Assembly: GCA_009746045.1 (NCBI GenBank)
Contig: RPFO01000240.1
Span: 381,501 to 445,500 of the forward strand
Direction: 5' to 3'
Length of the DNA stretch: 64,000 nt
From: Mesostigma viride
Lineage: Eukaryota > Streptophyta > Mesostigmatophyceae > Mesostigmatales > Mesostigmataceae
The notes beneath the pieces are model-generated. The model ran no database searches. It was not told the origin of the DNA and saw only the letters and a program-made list of their open reading frames with translations. Position numbers and translations under genes: made by a program. Every line of letters begins with the position of its first letter. Position 1 is the stretch's first letter. Below are positions 1 through 10,068 of the stretch, piece after piece.

Positions 1-2362
1 GCAACGAAACCATTGCCAGCAACCGACTATCAGAGAACAACTCAAATGCTCAGACATGTGCTGCCCCTCCCAAAGCTCTGCAACCTGGCGTGTCCCTGAC
101 AGATGGGTCAGCACCGCCGTCAGCGGTCACGGCGTTAAGCCGGGCATTAGACGATATGAACCAGGAGTCGAACTGCGTTGAAGAATCTTCCCCATTGCAG
201 TGTGGGGGACAGTTGGCACACGGGCCACGGCATGCTTTTGCAGTGGGGCATGGTAGGGATGGATCATGCCGTGTCCCACCATCGGAGTCTTGCGAACTCG
301 AGGATGACCAGACCATTGCAGACAACAAGGCGACAGCCTCCACCCAACGGCCAGCAGGTACGGGCGCCAACAGCATTGATGGCCCTGGCTTGCTGATGCA
401 TTCAGTCTCCTTGCCCAACGGGGCGAGATCTGGTAAAACATGGGTGCCTGGATCTGGTAAGATAAGGGCCTGGACTTAACATGACATGAGGGAGCTTGGA
501 TCTTGTAACATAAGGGGATGTACCTGGGCGTGGTGGGATCATCCTTAAAAGGTGTGTGGGTCTGGATAGACCAGGAGGCGTGCATCTGGTAAGATCAGGA
601 GACCTAGATCTGGTAACTAAGATATAATGAGGGGATCTCTGGTAGGATATGAAGACCTCGGGCTAGAAATTATATGATCCTATCTATGGGGTCTGGATCG
701 TGTGAGATATATAGGGATCTGAACATTGTAAAATGAGGAGTTCGGATATGGACGTATGTGGTGTGGTTGTGAGATGGATGCCAGAATAAAAAGGAAGAGA
801 AGACTATAGAGGGTTGCATTAAGTGTGCACTGTACGAACAGCTCGGATGTAGTCGGAGCCATAGCCTGATAGCCATGGCCAACTTGTAGGTCACTGCGTC
901 ACCAGTTAAACTGCCACCTGTGCCATTACATATAATTGACAATATCACTAACCAGTAATAGTGGATTCATCAGTTATAGGCTAGCGACATGAATGGCAGC
1001 TAAAGTGTATCTGAGATTAATTAATTAATTAATTAATTAAATAGACACGTGATCTGAGGTTTAAAGTGCTAAATGCATACTTGTAAGGTTGGTCCTCTGC
1101 CAATATCAGCAAAATTTTGTTGAATAGTCATTCTGACTTTTCACACACAACCTGCCATGCAGTGCTTTTCTATCCCGGAGACTTCCGGCTTCTCATGCAT
1201 GCTTTCACGGGATGCCATCCTTGTGCCTGGTGCTGACTGAGCACCCTGGACTACTAGCCATTCTGAGTTTGTGCTGTTTGGCTGCGCAGTTTGGCTGCGC
1301 AGTTTGGCTGCGCAGTTTGGCTGCGCAGTTTGGCTGCGCGTAATAACTTATTGTGCAAGACTTGTTGCGCCCAACACTTCATATTAATTACTAAGGACTG
1401 AGCAGCAGCCTGGTGACACTGGAAAATTTTGTGTCTTCAGTACACGTAATGTAGACTCTAAGGCCTGTGCGATGCTGTGTATTGTGCAATATTATGCAAC
1501 ATCATGCGTGCATTTTTCCTCAGATGCCAGCCCCGGGAGCGCAGCTTCAACAAGTCGCCCTGTAAAGCTTGGGATTCACCTCCAAATTTCCGACACAGAT
1601 TTTCAAACGCGCATGCCCCAGCTCCTAGATGCAATAGCAAGCCAGTTGGCCATTGATAAGTCCTGCCTTAGGGTAAAAAATGCATCAGTCGCTAGTGACA
1701 TCAGTTTGACAACCACACCTCGCTCTGGCGGGATAACCGTGGGAACTGGCTACACACTCCCACCCACAGCTGTGCCAGGATCCAGAAACTCGGCAGAGGC
1801 AGGCACTAGCAATATATCGAAGATGATCCTACCAAAACAAGGTGCCTCACAGACTGGGCAAGATGCCTCAAAGATGACCGGCACTGTGGCAGCTAGGGGC
1901 CAGACAATGCTAACCTCAGGAGCCGCTGCTCGCCGCTCCTCACTAGTCCACGGCATGCAAAAAAGGCGCACTGCCCCCATGAGATACCGGCCAGGCTTTG
2001 CATACCCAAGAGAAAGGGCTCCAGTGACTCATAATAACGTGCTCCTCGGTTCACCTGCACGAGGACCACCGAGTTCGGCAGTTGGTGGAAACCCCGAGCA
2101 GCAGGCCGGTCAAAAAGCTGGGAGGGAAAAACAGGAACAACGTTTATTTGAAGCTAGACCAGACGTAGTAGTTCCAGCCACCACTGAGGCAATGACACTA
2201 ACTGCACCACAAAGCAACGGGCATACAGTTCCTTCAGGCCCTGTGCGGGCTTCGAGCACCTTGCTTGAACCCTGTGCAGAAATAGACGTCACTGCAGAGC
2301 TGGCTACTTCAAGTCTGTCCGTTGGTGACGCTGCAGGTGACAACGGGGTGTTGCCTTCATAA
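1..2362 (+). CDS. 3' part of a probable spliced host gene (two exons, unknown function)
   Basis: The frame is open from the left window edge (codons from base 3) to a candidate donor after base 456 (CTG then GTAAGA). A second open block follows an acceptor (tttttcctcag, AG at 1522-1523) and runs from 1524 to the stop at 2362. Both joints are phase 1, so splicing keeps the frame; an alternative donor after base 432 is also in frame. The second exon has a segment of about 40 residues (LGIHLQISDTDFQTRMPQ and on) resembling the short alternating helix/strand repeats of algal extracellular proteins, followed by a Ser/Thr/Ala-rich, low-complexity tail. No catalytic motif is visible and the family is not recognised. 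The intron of about 1.07 kb carries two repeats (1017-1055 and 1276-1340). The gene start lies outside the window. The splice join is inferred; the open frames and splice signals are seen. Confidence 0.45.
427..650 (+). repeat. Degenerate minisatellite based on GATCTGGTAAGAT
   Basis: The words gatctggtaaaa, gatctggtaagat, gatcttgtaacat, catctggtaagat and gatctggtaacta recur every 20-60 bases, with much decay between them. Every copy contains a GGTAAG-like donor sequence, so several alternative 5' splice sites are available at the start of the inferred intron of the edge gene. Confidence 0.4.
1017..1055 (+). repeat. (TTAA)n plus ACACGTG short repeat, copy 1
   Basis: Seven TTAA units are followed by atagacacgtgatctgagg. 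This is a shortened member of the dispersed group seen again at 2671-2971, where TTAATTAA is followed by a G-box-containing inverted repeat. It lies in the inferred intron. Confidence 0.5.
1276..1340 (+). repeat. 13-bp tandem repeat, five copies
   Basis: The unit GTTTGGCTGCGCA is repeated five times without a gap; only the last base of the last copy changes. It is intronic in the gene model. No other function is visible. Confidence 0.9.
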
Positions 2363-2670
2363 CAAACGCGTTCCAGCGACAAGACATCTATGCACAGATG
2401 CCAAATGTGCCATGATGTTTGCGCTGGGAGATTACTGCACCTGCTATACTCCATGAAGTTTAGGGCGTGACAATCAGTTGTCCAATTACATGTCTGGCAT
2501 TTGAAAGTGGATCGTGATGTATTTTCTGATTTTTTGGAGTATTTGTGTGCTCTCGTGTAATTAAGCCTCCGTTTTTATCGAGTTGTTTATTTATCGAAAC
2601 ATTGTTAGACATTTTATAGTCTTGATGGACCCTTGGGTGAAACGGACTCATTTGGGTATCATTCAATAAT

Positions 2671-2971
2671 GAATTAAATAATTAATTTACACGTAACAGC
2701 GTCACGTGAGCATAAGTCCTCAGGGAAATGAATACATGGGATGGGATGGATTAATAGGCTTATTAAGTAATTAATAGATACGTGGCTGCGGCACGTGAGC
2801 ATAAGTCCTCAGTGGGATGGTCCGCCGATGCCATCCAAATGGATGGTACCCAACGTAACTGTAACGCGTAACTCCGTGACCTCCAACGTACATAAGTGAC
2901 GTAACGTAAATGTTGCCGATTAATTAATTAATAGACACGTGACTGCGTCACGTGAGCATAAGTCCTCAGTG
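2671..2971 (+). repeat. Three clustered (TTAA)n/CACGTG inverted-repeat elements
   Basis: Copies lie at about 2671-2722, 2762-2812 and 2920-2971. Each has AT-rich TTAATTAA-like sequence, then an ACACGTGACTGCGTCACGT core (inverted repeat ACGTGA/TCACGT with a 5-base loop), then GAGCATAAGTCCTCAG. The first and third are followed by short GGATGG runs. They resemble small non-autonomous elements. The CACGTG G-box could bind bZIP/bHLH factors, but that is inference. Apart from these, 2363-3155 holds no convincing gene. Confidence 0.6.
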
Positions 2972-3155
2972 GGAGGGGAACATGGGATGGAATGGATGGT
3001 GTAAGCTATCTAGGTCCTAGTTACAGGGGTGTAGGCACCGCGGCCCAAATCGCTATGAATGCCATACTTGGTCACACGCGGAGCCCCCACAGACTTGGGG
3101 GTGTTCTCCTTCATCACTACTTGCCATCTATCCTTGCGCACCATCTGCCTCCATA

Positions 3156-5085
3156 TTACAGACAAACCAGGAGGCTGCCCGGGGGTGTGAGCCCGTCACG
3201 TCTAGTGTAGCACATGTCCATGCCAAGTCTATCACGAAAAGTCCACGGGTGGCGGCCCTGCCGCGCGCGGCCGGGGGCACGCCAGGTGAGGACATATCGC
3301 CCAGGCTGGGCGGGCTTGGTGCCAGCTAGTCTATCTGATGTATCTACCTGATCTGTGCGGGCCAGGTGCCCGGCTAGGCCCAGGCGCCTGTGCCTAATAA
3401 TGTGGGTTCCAAACATAGGGCAAATCAGCGTACAAATCCTCATTACTAATGTGCAAACCAAAGGGGATGTTAAGGGCCTTGCGCAGCATCTGGTTGACGG
3501 CGCCGTCGAGTCGTTGCTCCAGCTCCTGCGTCAGTGTCCACCTCTCGGCGCCGTAGGTCAGAATCGTCAGAATGACGACCTTGAAGAGGTCACGCTTGAC
3601 GATCCGGGGTAGGGCGGGGTTGCTCCACCAGCAGCGGTGGTCATGGAGGTGCGCCCACGCCATGCCGATCCGTGTCGTCATGTCGTCCTCGCAGTCGGGA
3701 AGCCAACTGCCGAGCAGCTTGAAGCTGCCTGAAGGAGGGTAGTTGACCTCGGCATCGTCTAAGAGGCGGAGTGTGGGTGGGGGCCCTGCCATGCCGAGGG
3801 CCAGGGCCTCCGTTTTGGGGCTGATTTCCAGACCAACCGCCCGAGCCTCGAGCGCCAGGCAGTCCAGCCAAAGTTGGGCAGACTCCGGCTTCTCGATGAG
3901 CGTGATGTCGTCGGCAAGAAGGTCAGGGAACGCTTCCCCGACGGCCTCAAAGATGCTAGCCTTGGTGACAGCATTGAACGCATTGTGGCAATCCACCTTC
4001 AGCGCCACATGGGTCGGATGCGTCTCTAGGTAGGCCTGAACTGTGTGCACGATGATGTCGCTGCCCCCTTTGGTGGCGACGCCAAGCTGGGCCGTGACGG
4101 ACTCCTCAGTATCACTCCGGTTGGGGCAGAAGTAGGCGCGAAACTCGGGGGCCTTTTGGCGACAAATGACCTTACTCTCCAGCTTGCGTAGGACCTCGAG
4201 GCCGCAAGCAATGGGACGAACGCGGCCAGCAGGCGGGGGGACGTCCTCTTTCAGGAGGGCAATGAGGCGTGCCCCAGCCAGCCAAGCAAGGGCGCGCCGC
4301 GGGGGCCAGGGACCCCGCGGCCAAGTCGGCGACAGCCTCAAAGAGTGCGGTCGCCCCGCCATGGCCCGCCATCACGGAGAGGTGCTCGTAGCGCCAGCCT
4401 GAGGGGCCGGTGGAGGAGGCGTTCGGCAGATCCTTCAGCACAGCCGTGAAGATGTCCAGGTCCAGGGCAATAGGCGGGGGCGGGGGGTGGCCGGGGCGGG
4501 CACCGCAAAGGCAGGTTCGTCGGGGTGAAGGTCGCGCAAAGCCTGCAGGGTCGGGGGAGTGGAGGGAGCCAACGCGGTCAGTTCAAGCTCTTGCATGGCC
4601 CGGCTCAATTCACCTACCTTCACCAACCGCATGACGTCAGCTTCCACCCGGGCAAAGGAGGCGGCCCCCGACACCCGGGTGGAGGCCGGAGGCTGCAGCG
4701 CCCACAGCCCTTCCCAATCCCCGAGGAGGAACCGCCGGCAGCGAGCGATGACCGCACCCTGTACGCCACGCACGCCCCGCTCCAACGGCGCTAAGAGGAG
4801 CCGGGGGGTGACGAGAAACAGCTTGTGGCCGAGTTCGTCGAGGGGGTGACTGTGCATCCGGGCCAGGGAAAGCAAGGCGCAGCGCGTAAACAAGCTCCGG
4901 ACGCGGTGAGGGACGTCCGGGAGCGTCATGCAAGGGTTGCGCGCACAGGCGGCAAAAGGGAGCGTGGCCAGGAATGCCCAGCCTGCCGAGAGGTCCCCCG
5001 GATCGCTCGTACCCTGCGATGCCGGAGGAGGGGCGGGGGCCGACCGAGGGGCCGCCCCTGACCGGGAGGCCATTACAATTCGTTC
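3156..5085 (-). pseudogene. Degenerate chimeric LINE reverse transcriptase (minus copy)
   Basis: Read on the minus strand, the element has three parts: an N-terminal region (about 5085-4440) matching the R2-like LINE at 31-34 kb (VRSLFTRC, ARCRRFLLGDWEGLW); an RT fingers part (SSTGPSGWRYEHL, VRPIACGLEVLRKLESK, motif A ALKVDCHNAFNAV); and, after a deletion that removes motif B, a motif C of another type (LLADDITLI) with a LINE tail (FKLLGSWLPDCEDD, LTYGAERW). The last part (3461-3156) changes frame and has the usual LINE ending (RHRRLGLAGHLAR, about 50 residues, then FRDRLGMDM). There are at least three frame breaks, near 4440, 4330 and 3400. The palm domain is incomplete, so the copy cannot be active. 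Its upstream end is 5'-truncated relative to the 34-kb element. Confidence 0.85.
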
Positions 5086-6536
5086 AAGTGGCCCGCCGGA
5101 GCGGCTGTACAATTTTTCCCAGTGAGCGCGCTGCCAAGTGTACTTGTGGGCAAAATTTTAGGTGCTCCGTCACTTCGAGGTACTAAACATTAGGCTACGG
5201 TACGAATTCAGCGAATTTCAGCGAATTTTCAGTCGAACCAAAGGAAGTGACGCCAACTACCAAAACGTTTCCGTTACGAATTTTCAGCCCAACACTCGCG
5301 CAAAATGAGGTGACGGCAACTACCAAAACGTTTCCGTTACGAATTTTCACTCCCACACGTTTGCACAAGAGGAAGTGACGGCAACTACCAAAAAGTTTCC
5401 GTTACGAATTTTCAGTCCCACACTCCGCGAAAATTTTAGTAGGGCTGCACGCAAGCTACCTTTCAAAATTTTGCGCTACTAGTATGGAACCTGCCTTTGC
5501 GGTGCCCGCCCCGGCCACCCCTCCGCCCCCGCCTATTGTCCTGGACCTGGACATCTTCACGGCTGTGCTGAAGGATCTGCCGAACGCCTCCTCCACCGGC
5601 CCCTCAGGCTGGCGCTACGAGCACCTCTCCGTGATGGCGGGCCATGGCGGGGCGACCGCACTCTTTGAGGCTGTCGCCGACTTGGCCGCGGGGTCCCTGG
5701 CCCCCGCGGCGCGCCCTTGCTTGGCTGGCTGGGGCACGCCTCATTGCCCTCCTGAAAGAGGACGTCCCCCCGCCTGCTGGCCGCGTTCGTCCCATCGCTT
5801 GCGGCCTCGAGGTCCTACGCAAGCTGGAGAGTAAGGTCATTTGTCGCCAAAAGGCCCCCGAGTTTCGCGCCTACTTCTGCCCCAACCGGAGTGATACTGA
5901 GGAGTCCGTCACGGCCCAGCTTGGCGTCGCCACCAAAGGGGGCAGCGACATCATCGTGCACACAGTTCAGGCCTACCTAGAGACGCATCCGACCCATGTG
6001 GCGCTGAAGGTGGATTGCCACAATGCGTTCAATGCTGTCACCAAGGCTAGCATCTTTGAGGCCGTCGGGGAAGCGTTCCCTGACCTTCTTGCCGACGACA
6101 TCACGCTCATCGAGAAGCCGGAGTCTGCCCAACTTTGGCTGGACTGCCTGGCGCTCGAGGCTCGGGCGGTTGGTCTAAAAATCAGCCCCAAAACGGAGGC
6201 CCTGGCCCTCGGCATGGCAGGGCCCCCACCCACACTCCGCCTCTTAGACGATGCCGAGGTCAACTACCCTCCTTCAGGCAGCTTCAAGCTGCTCGGCAGT
6301 TGGCTTCCCGACTGCGAGGACGACATGACGACACGGATCGGCATGGCGTGGGCGCACCTCCATGACCACCGCTGCTGGTGGAGCAACCCCGCCCTACCCC
6401 GGATCGTCAAGCGTGACCTCTTCAAGGTCGTCATTCTGACGATCCTGACCTACGGCGCCGAGAGGTGGACACTGACGCAGGAGCTGGAGCAACGACTCGA
6501 CGGCGCCGTCACCCAGATGCTGCGCAAGGCCCTTAA
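3470..6536. repeat. Large inverted repeat: arms 3470-4517 and 5488-6536
   Basis: The two arms (1048 and 1049 bp) are almost identical reverse complements. Their translated RT fragments differ at only a few residues, for example LEISPK against LKISPK and AVNQM against AVTQM. The spacer of about 970 bp holds the extra N-terminal LINE part on the minus strand and a 63-bp tandem repeat. The near-identity, shared frame breaks included, indicates a recent inverted duplication or gene conversion rather than two old insertions. Confidence 0.9.
5226..5437. repeat. Tandem repeat of 55-65 bp, three and a half copies
   Basis: Units start TTTTCAG.CCCACAC and end GGCAACTACCAAAACGTTT followed by CCGTTACGAA. 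Unit lengths are 55, 63 and 65, plus a partial fourth. They lie in the loop of the inverted repeat. Flanking words gggcaaaattttag (about 5150) and caaaattttgcgc (about 5465) are roughly inverted, so the 5115-5483 segment may be an old small transposon, but no clean terminal repeat is seen. Confidence 0.8.
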
Positions 6537-6603
6537 AAGAAATGTATATTTGTACATACTTCTCACAATGGTCTGGGAACCTTCATACTGGGGTTTATTA
6601 TAG
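5484..6603 (+). pseudogene. Degenerate chimeric LINE reverse transcriptase (plus copy)
   Basis: This is the mirror copy of the minus-strand fragment. It starts at the PAFAVPAPATP segment, carries fingers motifs (VRPIACGLEVLRKLESK), motif A (KVDCHNAFNAV) and motif C (LLADDITLI), lacks motif B, and stops after MLRKALKRN where homology ends at 6536. A frame break near 5730 separates the SSTGPSGWRYEHL part from the LAGARLIALLKE part, as in the minus copy. It is not functional. The in-frame tail 6537-6603 is unrelated read-through. Confidence 0.85.
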
Positions 6604-7926
6604 GGCGGGGTTCGATTCCCTGGTATTATGTTTCTACAAGCTGGCCTGTTCAGGTGTTTGCCTGTTCAGACTTCCCTAGTTCCCCAGGGCAGGATTTAAT
6701 TGTTGCCTATGTGTTTCATTTTGTCATTTGTTTGCTGTGGCAGTTTACCATCTGGCAAGTAGACGGGCGCCGTAAGACGGGCGCCAATAGACCCCTGTTG
6801 AGAGAATGACAGGCAAACTATTGTAATACGCCTTACTTTGTCAAGTGGCATTTTAATTGTCATGGATTTATTGTACTTATATTGAATATGTACTGGGTTT
6901 TATGGGATTAGTATCTGGGATTAATGTAACTCACCGCCAGAAGGTCATTGTAGTGGAGGCTCTACCGAGGTGATGGGATTAATTCCTGGAGAAGACCTCA
7001 TAGAATTAACCTGTATGTATTTAATTTTGTGTGTTTCTAATATCTGGTGGTACTCTGTAATGCCACTTCCATAGGTTTTTCTCCATTTCTCATGGAATGG
7101 TTTTCCCTGTGGCAGATCTGTTTCTTTTCCAGTTCCTTAAAAGAAAGGGCTGGGGGAAATTATGGCATTGGCCATTAAAGACATCTGTTCAAGCTTCTGG
7201 AGTGAAGGACATTTCAAGCTACCTCAAGGGTCCCTGGCAGGGGATGTGATCCCTAAAGAAAAGAAGGGATTGGAGTTAACGTAAAGGATTTACGTTAGAT
7301 GGATAGAGATTGTTACGCTCTTTCCAACGGCACCTTGAACGCCTCATTTGGTTAAGGAACGTAAAAGTTATGACGTTTCCTAGGCTGTGCCGACAGTACC
7401 CGGCGCGCCACTGTGGGCGCGTACGGACACAGGATGTACAAGTGTCACTATGATAGTCCGCAGGACGTTGACAGGACTTGTACAGGACTTGATGGTCAAG
7501 TGATAGGTAGGCGTGCTGTAGCGCGCCAGGACCTATGAGACAATTGATGCTGAGTAGTGTACGGATAGGTCCACAGGACTAGCCGTATGGACAATTGATA
7601 GATCTGCGCGCCAAAAGCGTGCCAGAGTCTGTGTAATCAATTGATTGACAGTTCAGCTGTGACAGTGCAGCTGAATACTTGGACGCGTCCCTAGCAAGCT
7701 ATATGTGGGACTTGGTAGCACCGGACGCTAGTTCTTGCGTGCACGTTCTCTTGGCACTGCGACCCTGTCGCCTGTGCTGCGTGCAGTCTTGGAAGTGACG
7801 TGACAGTGACTTTCGTCTGTGTTTCCCTTATTCATAATAAAGGCAACATTCCTGCAAGAACCATGGCGGAATTCAGCACAACTCTCTCTCAACTGTGTCC
7901 ACTGCAACCACGAATGGGCTATTATC
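6603..7926 (+). mobile_element. Element VI: 3' UTR, polypurine tract and 3' LTR (plus orientation)
   Basis: The 3' UTR shares blocks with elements II and V in reverse orientation: GGGCGGGGTTCGATTCCC near 6602 and paired GGGCGCC blocks near 6765-6785. A polypurine tract AAAGAAAAGAAGGGATTGG (7255-7273) matches AAAACAAGAAAGGGTTGG of element II, and the LTR follows as AGTTAACG from 7274. Its first 130 bases align with the element II LTR (ctctttccaacggcacc against CCTTTCCAACGCCGTG). If it ends at 7926 it is 653 bp, against 654 for element II. The coding part is missing. The LTR end is inferred from the start of the next repeat. Confidence 0.6.
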
Positions 7927-8532
7927 ATTATGACACTTGAGCTCCCAAGAAAACCAGCATTTGATTGAAAACAATGAGTAGAGCCCCTGCCAAAGGCAGG
8001 TTTAAGTAGTCATCTCGTCTCCCTCGCATGCAGGAGCAAGAGCCCCCCAAGGGTGGGATGGGTGGGAAGAAACAATTACGGGTCACAACCCGCCGACCAT
8101 GCTTATCAAGCCTACCGTCAAAATGGAAAACGGCAAAACCAGAAATATCCTAACGCTGACAATTTAATAATTCAGCCAGCCAGCTCATCTGTCACACGTC
8201 TGAGCTGTCAGGCCATGTGTACTCTTCGAATGCAACCCTGAACACACTACCCAACCAAGCAGCACACCAATCAATTGGTGAGTGCTGGTTACATCAGATT
8301 TTATTACAGCTTTTTGACGCAACTTCCGTCAGCATTCAACACATGGCCGGCCGTTCAAACAAACGGCGCCTGACTTACAAAAGGCAAAGCTAGTTGCCAG
8401 TAGGATTCCCCGGTAAACAACAAGCCGTCCCCATTCGTCTAACAAGCCTTTCTGCATGTACAGCCACAAGGTTGTGGCGGCCCTTTCTTTCCCGCATGCT
8501 GTTTAATAAACTATTTTCAGAGAAATCCGATT
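7927..8532. repeat. Short version (A-B) of a structured non-coding repeat
   Basis: Block A (7927-8048) matches 8530-8651, and block B (8067-8532) matches 9603-10068 at equal length (466 bp). Between A and B are 18 bases (aagggtgggatgggtggg) in place of the 951-bp central part of the long copy, so this is an internally deleted derivative. Block B contains self-complementary pairs such as CAGCTCA/TGAGCTG near 8180 and GCCGTT/AACGGC near 8350. No credible ORF is present. Confidence 0.75.
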
Positions 8533-10068
8533 ATGACACTTGAGCTCCCAAGAAAACCAGCATTTGATTGAAAACAATGAGTAGAGCCCCTGCCAAAGGC
8601 AGGTTTAAGTAGTCATCTCGTCTCCCTCGCATGCAGGAGCAAGAGCCCCCCGATCCACCCCAGTCCCTGGCGCCATTACCCTCCTCCCCCGCACTGTCGC
8701 CGCTCAGGAAACAAAACTTGATAGGATCACTGTTGCCCCAATAACAGTGAACAAAGAAAAGGAGAAGACCCCCCCCCCTCTTCCGAGCAGCCTCGAGGGT
8801 AGCCGCTTCCATAAAAGACCACAAAGTGGGGCGTGTCGCAACATCTCCTTCATGGCGACTCAGCCCGCACAAGGCTATAATAACCCCCTAAGGGGCCCGA
8901 CAATAAAAGGTTAGCGAATCCGCGGAGCCGCCTCAGCAAAATATTATTCCGGATAAAAACCCAGAAAATTCGCATTCCGACGCCACCAGGGTTTGAACCG
9001 CTACCTGCCGGGTGCTGAGCAGGGAGAGACGACAAGGCCAAACACTGCCACTGTCAGCCGAGACGCCTTTCCGATACTCGGTTCCTTTTGTGGGAATTTT
9101 GCAAATATATTTTCTTCCGGAACGCAAGAAATTAGCCGGCCGCGCGTCACCCTTATATCCCTCGCTGGCCCATAACAAAAAAGGGCCGCGCACCAAGCCG
9201 AAGGCAGCGCCATGCAGCGCCCTAGGCGGTGGGCCGCTGACTGACTACCAGCGCAGTCTCATGGAATCCAAATTAATCTATTGACCTTCGCACAGTTTCC
9301 GCATCAGCTGCGGACTTCTTAGTCGACATGATTGGCTCCGCTGCTGGAATTACCAGCAGCCGGGGCGGGGCGCCCAGCCCACTTTCTATGACCACCGAGA
9401 CGCTGCCCAGCAAGGTGCCAACCAGAACCACTTGGCACATTGGTAACGCGAAATTTCCGTTCCGTTCAAACCGCCCCTACCTGCCGTGAAGTCGCAAAGC
9501 CCGCGACTTCATAGCAGGCAAGGACGGGGTCTTTGCCTAATTTTCTTTAGCCCCGCCGCCATAGCAGCGAGGCCGCGCATACTGCTTCAGTGAGCACATT
9601 CAAAGAAACAATTACGGGTCACAACCCGCCGACCATGCTTATCAAGCCTACCGTCAAAATGGAAAACGGCAAAACCAGAAATATCCTAACGCTGACAATT
9701 TAATAATTCAGCCAGCCAGCTCATCTGTCACACGTCTGAGCTGTCAGGCCATGTGTACTCTTCGAATGCAACCCTGAACACACTACCCAACCAAGCAGCA
9801 CACCAATCAATTGGTGAGTGCTGGTTACATCAGATTTTATTACAGCTTTTTGACGCAACTTCCGTCAGCATTCAACACATGGCCGGCCGTTCAAACAAAC
9901 GGCGCCTGACTTACAAAAGGCAAAGCTAGTTGCCAGTAGGATTCCCCGGTAAACAACAAGCCGTCCCCATTCGTCTAACAAGCCTTTCTGCATGTACAGC
10001 CACAAGGTTGTGGCGGCCCTTTCTTTCCCGCATGCTGTTTAATAAACTATTTTCAGAGAAATCCGATT
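8530..10068. repeat. Long version (A'-C-B') of the structured non-coding repeat
   Basis: The copy consists of A' (8530-8651), a unique C part (8652-9602) and B' (9603-10068). C contains strong stem-loops: GCTGCTGG-aatta-CCAGCAGC near 9341, and CCTGC...GAAGTCGC-aaagccc-GCGACTTC...GCAGG at 9480-9518. On the minus strand it also has a Pol III B-box-like word GGTTCAAACCC near 8990. ORFs here are short and look random. B' joins directly onto the broken integrase of element III at about 10068, so the pair inserted into or replaced the rest of that element. Class unknown; a non-autonomous DNA or RNA-structured element is possible. Confidence 0.6.

Noticed and set aside
9335-9365. Word gctgctggaattaccagcagc, like the antisense of the 18S rRNA 530-loop region
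   Set aside because: The match is only about 12 bases, the sequence is a simple 8-bp hairpin, and nothing around it resembles rRNA.
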